A DNA stretch of 64,000 nt from Iris pallida. Lineage: Eukaryota > Streptophyta > Magnoliopsida > Asparagales > Iridaceae. The stretch spans positions 2,500,602 to 2,564,601 of the forward strand of contig JANAVB010006999.1 in the NCBI GenBank assembly GCA_029216955.1. Reading direction: 5' to 3'. The notes under the pieces are model-generated. The model saw only the letters and a list, made by a program, of their open reading frames with translations. It had not been told where the DNA came from and did no database searches. The position numbers were made by a program, and so were the translations under genes. Positions 56,069 to 64,000 of the stretch are shown in pieces. Within the stretch, counting starts at the first letter, position 1. Each line of letters opens with the position of its first letter.

Positions 56069-58884
56069 TCTCTGCTCCGACGGTTTTACCCCATTCGGAC
56101 TTTCGGGATCCCAGTATTCGTGTTAGCCTGTGATCGTCATCCCGTATAATCTACCGCCTTGGATGTGCATGAAGACTCCGTATATGTTCCTCACCGTTAT
56201 TATCCTAGGTCCGAACAATCCGAAAAGGAACATCAATGTGTATTTACAGCCGTTGATTGATGAGTTGAATCAGCTGTGGGAAGTAGGTTCTAACACGTAC
56301 GATGTATCTAGAAAACAAAATTTCCAGATGCGGGCAGCACTTATGTGGACCATCAACGACTTTTCGGCCTTTGGAATGTTATCTGGATGAAGCACGCATG
56401 GTCGACTTTCATGTCCGTATTGCATGGACAGCACTAAGGCTTTCCGTTTGAAACATGGAGGCAAACCGTGCTTCTTCGATTGTCATCGACAATTCCTGCC
56501 GAAGGATCATCCGTACCGGAGGAACATGAATGCTTTTCGTGCTGGCGTTGTGGAGAAGGCTAATCCCCCGCCAAGGTGGCCCAGATACACGATATGGAAA
56601 GAGGTAAAAGATTTATCAAGAGCTATTGAGCAGCCTGCTACGGGCTACAAGTGTGATGGATTTGGTCGCACTCATAACTGGACGAAGAGGAGTATATTCT
56701 GGGATCTTCCATATTGGAGCACCAATCTGATTAGACATAACCTTGATGTCATGCATATCGAGAAGAATGTGTTTGACAACATAATTAATACTATAATGGA
56801 CGTAAAGGAGAAGACGAAAGATAATCCAAAGGCTAGATTGGACTTGGAAGAAATATGTAGACGTCCTGCATTGCATTTGATAGAGGACGGGAATGGGAAG
56901 TTGAAGCAGCCTAAGGCAATTTTCTCACTGGAGAAGGAGGATAAAGTAAGGCTTTGTAGGTGGATTCAAGGTTTGAAATTTCCAGATGGGTATGTTTCGA
57001 ACTTGAGAAGATGCGTCGACCTCAAGGAGAACAAACTGACAGGTATGAAGAGCCATGATTGTCACGTATTCATGGAGCGGTTAATTCTGATTGCATTTTA
57101 GGAATTCTTACCGCAGGCAGTTTGGGATCCATTGACGGAGCTTAGCATATTCTTCAGGGACCTTTGTTCTAAGAAATTGCTCGTTGATCGTCTAGAAAAG
57201 CAAGAGAAGGACATTGCGGTAACACTGTGCAAGCTAGAGAGGGTGTTCCCTCCTGGATTCTTCGACTCTATGGAGCATTTGTCGATTCATCTTTCCTACG
57301 AGGCACGTGTTGGTGGACCCGTCGAATATCGATGGATGTACCCGTTCGAGCGATATTTGAATCACCTAAAAAGAAAGGTAAAGAATAAGGCTCGGGTCGA
57401 GGGTTCTATTTGTGAAGCCTATATTCTCGAGGAGATTACAAATTTCTGCTTCTCCTATTTCAAACCTCATATTGCTACGAATAGAACGAGGGCTCCGAGA
57501 AACGACGACGGATATCAAGAATTTAATGATGGAATACTGAAAGTATTCAATGCATCCGGAAAGCCTTCGGGGGAAAATGAAGAAGAGATTTTTAAATGAC
57601 GAAGAGCTAAGGGCTGCTCAGTTGTATGTATTACTCAATTGTGACGAGGATGAAGTGGAGAAGCTAGAGGGGTAAGTAACTCAGGATGATGAGTTTACGT
57701 CATCTCAATGTAATAGTATAAGCTAGTATTATTGTACTAATCGGCGGTTGCTTCGTTGTTTTTCAGCACATATAATGATGAGTTAAGGCTGGTTAGACCC
57801 TACCTAACATACGAAGCATTAGAACAAGAAATAAGACGTCATTTTCCTTCTTGGTTGAGCGAATATGTAAGTAGCTCGGTAATTACTGGCCTCTTGTAAT
57901 ACAACTGCGCAATAAATAACTTATTATCTCTTCTTTGATATTCAGGTCGATCGTCTAATTTCACCCGAGATTGAATTAATTAGAACTCTTGCCAAAGGAC
58001 CAATTACTTTTGTTAAAATATGGCCAAGTTACTGTATCAATGGCTTTCGATTCAAGTCGACAAATGCTCCGATTAGAGACAGCTTCTTGGATCTTGATTC
58101 CACGAAAAATAGTTATTTTTGTATCAAGTCTTCGAACTACAAAGACGTCGATCCAGGAAATGATTTCTTTGGTATCTTGTGAGAGATTGTGGAGTTGTCA
58201 TACAATAATGGCAGAGAACCTGCAAAGATCGTGTTGTTCAAGTGTGAATGGTTCGATCCGATTGAAAATCAAGGTTGGAAAATTGACAAGCATGGTCTTG
58301 TGGATATAAACTACAAGCGTAGATATCAAGGCTACGAACCGTTTGTCCTAGCAACTCAGGCTCAGCTCGTATACTTTACAGCTTATCCGAGACGGGGAGC
58401 AACGAAGTCTGATTGGTGGGCAGTATGCAAGACTAAAGCTAGAGATACTTTTGATGTTGAGAAAAAGCTTACCAGGAGGACGAGCTACCTCTTGTAACCA
58501 ATATTGTTGATGTGGACTCCATGGAAGTTATGCATTACACGACACATAATGTAGAAGATGTAGAATTATCCGAAAAGGAAGACGAAGCCGACGAAGGCGA
58601 AGATGAAAGTGAAGATGAGGAGGAAGAGGAAGATGAGGTCGAGGAAGACGAACAAGATGATTATTCTGAAGATGATTGAGAGAGATATACTTATCTGAAC
58701 TTAGATGTTTCTTCTAGAATATATTATCTGGACTTAGATGTTATTGTAGAATGTATCATCATATGTTGTCTTGGTTATTATCTTATCTTTATTGTACTTT
58801 CATATTTCTAGTCTCTATTATTTGTTGTACTTTCATATTTCTAGTCTCTATTATTTATTGTATTATCATATGCTGTTATCAGGT

Positions 58885-60913
58885 ATGGCAGGTCATCGCA
58901 GATCGTTCCGAGGGGGACGACGAGGTCATGATCCTCCGGTACTTCCTACAGGTACTGCTAGAGGACAGAGTTTTCCGTCGGTACCTCCTACTGGTACCGG
59001 CTCTGGATTCTCGTCGCCGATTACTCCTCCATATCGGACAGTAGCTGGGCCTACTGGGACGACGTCACGTGGCATATCACCTGGGACGAGTAGTTCCAGG
59101 CCTATTGAGAGTGCTTGTCCGTCTAGCGTTCCTGCTGCTGATACGACGATGGAGACGGATAGAGCAGATGTCGAAGGCTGCACCGACGGCCGAGGCGGCT
59201 GCGTCGACGGCCGACCAGCATCATGCAGATGATGCGTGCGCACCTCCGGAGGAGAGGAGGACGGAGATCTGGGCCGACGGTACAAAGTAGGTATTTTGGT
59301 TTATAATTTTTTTCTGTTTTTATCATAAATTAACTTTTTTCATGAATATAATATGTCTGTATAGATATCGTCCCCCAGAGGTACAGAGACGTCTAGGCCA
59401 CATGCTGAGGCATAATTATGGTGGTGCTTGGATTAACTACTCTGATGCTCCGGACGAGAGGAAGGCCTTCTGGTTTGCGCGCTTCAAGGTTAAAATATAT
59501 TTGCTTTTAACATGAATCATATAATTTTTGCATATTATATATAACTGATAAATATTTGGTTTGCGCTCTTCCAGGATATGTTTTCTATCTACCGCACCGG
59601 GCCGAGCTTATCGAGGGAATGTTTCCAGCCGTCGCTGCCAAGCTGATCCGTGACGCTATTAATGATCAGAAGGATCGTGATCGTGCCGAAAAGCCGATCC
59701 AAGGTTGGATCACCCCTGATCAGTGGAATGCGATGAAGGCTCGATTCGACGAGCCAAGGTACAAGGAGAAGTCGGAGAAGGCTAAGGCGGCTAGGCAACA
59801 TGCCTCGAAGTGGTGCGGTGGGTTGATTCCGATGACGGAACATTTTCGTCGTCTGGTATGTCTTTCTCTTTTAGAAATATTATTTTAATGCAAAATCGTT
59901 AATTATTACTACGATAATATATTTAATTACAGGTAAGGAAGGTCGGTAACGTCGACATGGTGACCGTCTTCCTGGCCACCCATCGGAAGGGCGAAGACCT
60001 TATTGACGAGAGGGCCGAGCAGACCTATGTAAGTATTACAATACGTTATCTTAATTTAATACTTCGTGTCAATTTTAATATAACTTCGTAAATATGATGC
60101 AAATAAATATTCATGTAGTTAGTAATAATAAGTACATTAATTAAAAATTAGAAATTATAGAGTACTATCCATACTTTCTAGGCCGAGTATCAGAGGCTGT
60201 GGAAATGGACGGCTGCTAGTGCACCTGATACAGGAGAGGTCGGTACTTCCTCGCAGCCCACTCAAGCTCCGTCGGCGGACGAGCTGTGGATGACAGCCGC
60301 TGGTGGACTCCGTAGGGGTACGTACTACAGTACGGAATCCTATGGCGCCCTAGTTGCGACCCAGTCCTCTAGGCATCTTCTGCTAGTGTGCATGGTCCAC
60401 AGCCGCCCCAGGAGTCTGCCCGAGTCCACCAGATGATGGAGTCTCTCTGTGACGACCTGCTACGACGGATCGAGGAGCAGTCTCAGCACCATACGTACGA
60501 TCCTGCACTGCTAGCACGATTGGATGCGCTCGACCGCGGCATTATGGAGCTCATGGAGACGACTGAGAGGATAGTACAGCATTGGAGGGTTAGAGCGCAC
60601 GGTGATGGAGCTGCAGACAGGGCAGGCGACCATGGCCGAGAGGCTGAGATTGGCGCAGGATTCGATGGTCCAGAGCAGTGATATAATATTATCTATCATG
60701 GATTCATACCACCAGCGACTTACAGCGTTGGAGCGTGCTGGTCCTCCGGGTGCGCCTTCATCGTCGTCGACTCCGCCGCCTCCACCGCCTTCTTCTTCGA
60801 CACCGACTCCACCGACGTCACTGCCTGCTCCATCGGTATCGATTTCACTTGAGAAGTATGAGTTGTTCTTATCCCTTCGTCGCGGCGGTGCCCCTCCTAC
60901 ACCAGATCCCTAG
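58885..60913 (+). pseudogene. PF03004 (Ptta/En/Spm) second gene of CACTA-2
   Basis: Starts MAGHRRSFRGGRRGHD 206 bp after the transposase stop. Readable exons: 58885 to about 59289 (Gly/Ser/Pro-rich), 59365-59488 (YRPPEVQRRLGHML..GGAWINYS), 59575-59855 (GWITPDQWNAMKARFDEP..KWCGGLIPMTEHFRRL), 59933-60028 (VTVFLATHRKGEDLIDERAEQTY) and 60182-60913. Intron borders are GT..AG. The THRKGEDLIDERAEQTY pattern and W/GG motifs are those of PF03004. The last exon has a helical MMESLCDDLLRRIEEQ segment and a Pro-rich end. Broken by a shift in exon 1 (stop 59230-59232), a frame ambiguity at the start of exon 3, and a shift with stop near 60435. In CACTA systems the smaller protein binds subterminal repeats; here that is inferred. 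Confidence 0.82.
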
Positions 60914-61650
60914 TTGGTTGTGTGTAGACTTTGGTTATTTGGTTGTAGACTTTGTTATTTGGTGTAGACTTTGGTTATTTCATTGTAGACTTTATATTTG
61001 GTGTAGACTTGGTTATTTGGATACTTGTTGGTTGTGCCTATTCTATTTGTTGGATCCTAATCTATTTGTTGGATCCCATTCTATTTGTTGCCTGCTATAT
61101 TGTGTTATACTGTTGTTTATGTTATTATTCGTTTCAATTGGATGTTAATGTGCTTCTGTGGTTTACGTTTAGAAGTCAATCTAGGCCAAAGTCAACTCTT
61201 GGTCAACTCTGGTCAACCCTAGAAGTTAAACTAGGTCAACTATGGTCAAACTAGGTCCAACAAGTCTAAATTAGGTCAAACAAGTCATTCTAGGTCTAAA
61301 CAAGTCTAGGTTATGTTAACTAGGTTTAACAATCGTTCTAAGTCCTAACAAGTCTATATTAGTCTAATCAAGGCTAAACTAGCCTATGCTAGTATATCAA
61401 GCCCATACAACCTATACAATACAAAGTCAAAACCAACATCACACAACCTATTATTGCATCTAGGCCTACACATGGAAATCACATATTACATACATATATA
61501 TATACATATAGGCTACCTATATGTATACCACACATACATATATATAATATATATATAATGGTACACACACATAATATAATATATAGGATACCTACATATA
61601 TACATAATATACTTAGATGCATATTACATACACATACATATTATATACAT
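60914..61650. other. Non-coding right arm of CACTA-2
   Basis: TGTAGACTTTGGTTATTTGG direct repeats (60920-61100), then GGTCAA/GTCTAA-rich sequence (61160-61380, the complement of W-box-like TTGACC), then AT-rich DNA with ACATATATA words. Confidence 0.6.
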
Positions 61651-61652
61651 TA

Positions 61653-61653
61653 C

Positions 61654-61712
<59 letters not shown>
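61653..61712. repeat. (TA)n microsatellite
   Basis: About 30 TA units. GTGTGTGT-type repeats follow at 61780-62045, including two copies of GATTGTGTGTCATTCACATGG. Confidence 0.95.
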
Positions 61713-61717
<5 letters not shown>

Positions 61718-62129
61718 GGAAGATAGAAAGATAGAGAGTTAGAAAGAGTGAGGTAAAGGGAGAGTGACAAGTGTGTGATAGAGAGTGAGTGTGTGTGTGT
61801 AGGAGTGACTGAAACCTGTGTATGTAGGGACTGAAACCTGTGTACAGTGAGGGAAAACAGTGTGTGTGTGATTGTGTGTCATTCACATGGGTGTGTGTGT
61901 GATTGTGTGTCATTCACATGGGTGTGTGTGTATATGGCCTGTGTTCAGCAAAACAGGGAATGTGGACTGTTGGTTATGGTGTGTGTTATTGAGTGTTCAT
62001 TCCTGTTGGTTATATGGTGTGTGTGTATATGGTGTGTGTTATTGAGTGTTCATTCCTGTTGGTTATGGTTGTCTTTTTAAACTGCAGGGAGGAAAAGGAC
62101 ATTCTGTATTTTATTTTTTATTTTTTTTG

Positions 62130-62681
62130 CAGATTTAGCGACGTTTACCGACATTTACCGACGTCTACCGACGTATGTTTGCGTCAGTAAACGTCGGTAA
62201 ATCTGCAAAGTTTTCCATGGTATCGACGTTTACCGACGTCTTTATACGTCGGAGAACGTCGGTAAACGTCGGTGAACGTCGGTAATAATCCCAGGAATTA
62301 CCGACATTTAGTGACATTTTAAACGACGGTAAACGTCGGTAAATTCTCAGGATTTTATCGACGTATAGCGACTTTAAACACGTCGCTAAACCACCGACGA
62401 TACGACGGTAGACGTCGGTAATATACCGACGTATATATACGTCGGTAAACGTCGATAATGCACCGACGACACGACGGTAGACGTCGGTAATATACCGACG
62501 TATATATACGTCGGTAAACGTCGGTACTTGCGACGTTTGGCGACGTTTTAAAGATCAGCGACTTACGTTTCCGTGACAAGTCCAAAACGTCGGTAATTGC
62601 GTCGGTACATATTTTTAGCGACGAAATTTGTCGTTTTAGCGACGTCTTTAGGCGTCGCTAAAACGACTTATTCTGGTAGTG
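62130..62681. repeat. CACTA-2 right subterminal repeat array
   Basis: ACGTCGGTAAACGTCGG, GACGTTTACCGACG and, near the end, GCGACGTCTTTAGGCGTCGC words. Includes a nearly exact direct duplication of about 66 bp at 62393-62525. Closely related to CACTA-1 13985-14495. Confidence 0.82.
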
Positions 62682-62684
62682 ATA

Positions 62685-63025
62685 GGAAAGCCCTCTGTCT
62701 TTGAAAAAATTACTTGCCCACTTGGCAAAATTTTTTTGGATTCTGAGTACTACGCACCTTCAAGTACTAGTATAAATAAATCAAAGGCAGCACGAGCCAC
62801 GTGCGTTTAGTGTGCTACGCCAACAACAAATCAAAAGCATGCACTAACAGTAATGTGCACAGCTGATACAAATGACTCTGGCGTTGTTGTGCCAGAATGG
62901 TGATTTCCAAAGTTCCTCTGTAACTTGGGCGTACCTCATGCGCAGGAACCAAGCCAGGGGACAAAAATTGTGGTGACAAACCATGCGCTCAGCTCGGCCG
63001 CATGCATGAAGTAGGTCTGTCCTAC
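62685..63025 (+). pseudogene. Leader of old LTR element, copy B (continued)
   Basis: Matches 5419-5775 of copy A (GGAAAGCCCTCTG, AAGTACTAGTATAAATAAATC, GGAACCAAGCCAGGGG). Homology stops near GTCCTACAACCAG. Confidence 0.75.
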
Positions 63026-63605
63026 AACCAGTATCCCACCAATGCCTTTCTTTATCGACGACTGCAACAACTAAGCTTGTCCTCTTGCCGATCTTCTTTA
63101 TAATTTATAATTTACAGTAGAGAGCAACTTTAGGCTTGATCTAAATGACACTCCTTTAAGTATTAAAGGGAAAACTGAAAACATTCAAACTTTTTTAAAT
63201 AATAATTTTAAAAAAAATTCAGGTACCTGACCAAACCGATGATGATGATCGTCCAAGCCAAGCCGAGCCATGGCCTCCCCTACAGCCTATCATCATCATC
63301 ATCTTCTTCTTCTTCTTCTTCTTGTTCTTTTTCCAGAGCATACACACACACAGAGAGAGAGAGAGAGAGACTCAGAGAAAGGGGAAAACTTTCTTCCAGG
63401 AAGAAAGCAAAGGGACTTTCTCTCTCTTCTTTACAATCCTCCTGACAGCCTAGACCCGTGAGCCTCCTTTGTTTTCAATTTTTTTTTAAAGTCTCTGTAC
63501 TTAGTCAGTCAACCATTTTTTGATTCTTTGACCATTTTACTAAAATGTCATGCCACCTCAGCTTTTGCGGGCACAGTACGGGCAACTTGTGCTGTCCATG
63601 TAGCA
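63026..63605. other. Unassigned DNA with microsatellites
   Basis: (CAT)n(CTT)n at 63287-63325 and (GA)n at 63349-63370. No gene, and no counterpart of exon 1 or of the TATA box of the root-cap gene was found. Confidence 0.55.
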
Positions 63606-64000
63606 TTATTGTTAACTAAACTTCGAGCATTAGATCAACTTGTATTCATGTCGATCCCTTGTACTCCAATACTATAACTTTACCAAGTCTATTCACAGGG
63701 GCACGGTACTTTAGTTAGACTGTCAAGACTCCAATACTATAACTTCTGCTACTGTGCTTTTTGTAACCAATTTTATTCACATTTGGTATAGTTTGTTACG
63801 GGCCAGGTGGCGTGTGCCAGGACCCTCGATTCGTAGGCGGTGATGGCATAACCTTCTACTTCCATGGGAAGAAGGACCGTGACTTCTGCCTCCTCACCGA
63901 TTCTGACCTCCACATCAATGCCCACTTCATCGGCAAGAGTGCACCATCCAGAACCCGAGGACTACACCTGGGTCCAATCTATCGTCGTCCTCTTTAGTGA
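63606..64000 (+). pseudogene. Second root-cap gene copy, truncated and frameshifted
   Basis: 63613-63791 matches the 3' part of the intron of the gene at 27540 (GAGCATTAGATCAACTTGTATTC..). Exon 2 starts at 63792 after TATAG and is almost identical to the intact copy (CYGPGGVCQDPRFVGGDG). One extra G at about 63957-63960 shifts the frame after KSAPSRTR and gives TAG at 63995-63997. No exon 1 is present upstream within the window, and the rest of exon 2 lies beyond the edge. A recent 5'-truncated duplicate; expression of a useful protein is unlikely. Confidence 0.85.

Larger units (their letters stand above)
47571..58679 (+). pseudogene. TNPD-type transposase gene of CACTA-2 (split by CACTA-3)
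   Basis: The coding part 47571-48577 is open and holds the transposase-associated domain (WMYNRHPDDM, YPCVRCRNLKYH) and the start of the tnp2 core (CRNGCMLYYKDD, SEGVLDHPSDG). CACTA-3 interrupts after NVILGL. The core resumes at 56072 and includes LPPWMCMKTPYMF, LSCPYCMDS and DVMHIEKNVFDNIIN; DUF4218 (FPPGFFDSMEHL..RWMYPFERY) is at 57240-57370. Introns 57672-57766 and 57867-57945 have GTAAGT..CAG borders. DUF4216 (VKIWPSYCINGFRF, EPFVLATQAQLVYF) runs to 58440, then a Glu/Asp tail to TGA at 58679. Breaks: TAG 56124 and TGA 56388 (both Trp in CACTA-4), TAG 57099, a shift near 57590, TGA 58180 and a shift near 58450. The start 47571 matches the CACTA-4 start; 47499 is an in-frame alternative. 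Confidence 0.88.
45695..62681 (+). mobile_element. CACTA-2, coding CACTA (En/Spm) element with nested CACTA-3
   Basis: Left end CACTACCAAAATAAGTCATAAC; the right end is the inverse of CACTACCAGAATAAGTC (one mismatch in 17). The 3-bp duplication is ATA (45692-45694 and 62682-62684). Copy A at 5410-5425 shows the empty site (TCTACATAGGAAAGCC). It is 16,987 bp, or about 9.5 kb without CACTA-3. Gene order is TNPD-type transposase then the PF03004 gene, as in CACTA-4. Subterminal GCGACGT repeats lie at 45700-45985 and ACGTCGGTAAACGTCGG repeats at 62130-62681. The PF03004 gene and transposase are broken, so it is not autonomous today. Confidence 0.92.

Noticed and set aside
61847..62190. Cys/Val-rich frames near the right end of CACTA-2
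   Set aside because: They derive from GTGTGT-type repeats and a direct duplication.

Overview
This is a transposon-saturated piece of a flowering-plant nuclear genome. The evidence is plant-type CACTA (En/Spm) transposases, a Tekay/Del-type chromovirus, U-rich introns with GT..AG borders, and one host gene of the plant root-cap/LEA-like family. I cannot place the species. Little DNA in the window is demonstrably outside a mobile element.

Layout. (1) 1180-26055: an old LTR-element fragment (copy A: LTR-like segment, leader, gag). It is split by a solo LTR (1272-4334), a second solo LTR (6714-15368, itself split by CACTA-1 at 9869-14495), and a complete Tekay-type Ty3/gypsy element (15523-26003). 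Each insertion is delimited by TG..CA or CACTA..TAGTG ends and a target-site duplication (TSD). The old gag frame resumes on the far side of each insertion. A copia scrap follows at 26058-26930. (2) 27420-29259: the one apparently intact host gene, a two-exon secreted root-cap-domain protein with RY motifs, a TATA box and a poly(A) signal. (3) 31072-32104: a hAT-type non-autonomous element with an 8-bp TSD. (4) 33202-44400: another LTR, split by CACTA-4 (33853-42631), which carries minus-strand transposase genes. (5) 44540-63025: copy B of the old LTR element, split by CACTA-2 (45695-62681). CACTA-2 carries plus-strand transposase genes and is itself split inside its transposase by CACTA-3 (48578-56068). 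(6) 63606-64000: a broken second copy of the root-cap gene, running off the window.

How the parts relate. CACTA-2 and CACTA-4 are large coding members of one family. Each has a TNPD-type gene (transposase-associated N-terminus, tnp2/Transposase_21 core, DUF4218, DUF4216, acidic tail) and a PF03004 (Ptta/En/Spm) gene. Both are inactivated, by different mutations. CACTA-1 and CACTA-3 have no transposase and would depend on a helper. CACTA-3 is unusual: about 30% of it is three very long inverted repeats. One of these has arms that include a repeat family found as a roughly 300-bp tandem array in CACTA-1. A short acidic reading frame with repeated VKEE/IKEE motifs occurs once in CACTA-4 and, in related forms, twice in CACTA-3. 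These hairpins and this short frame are the best candidates for something undescribed.
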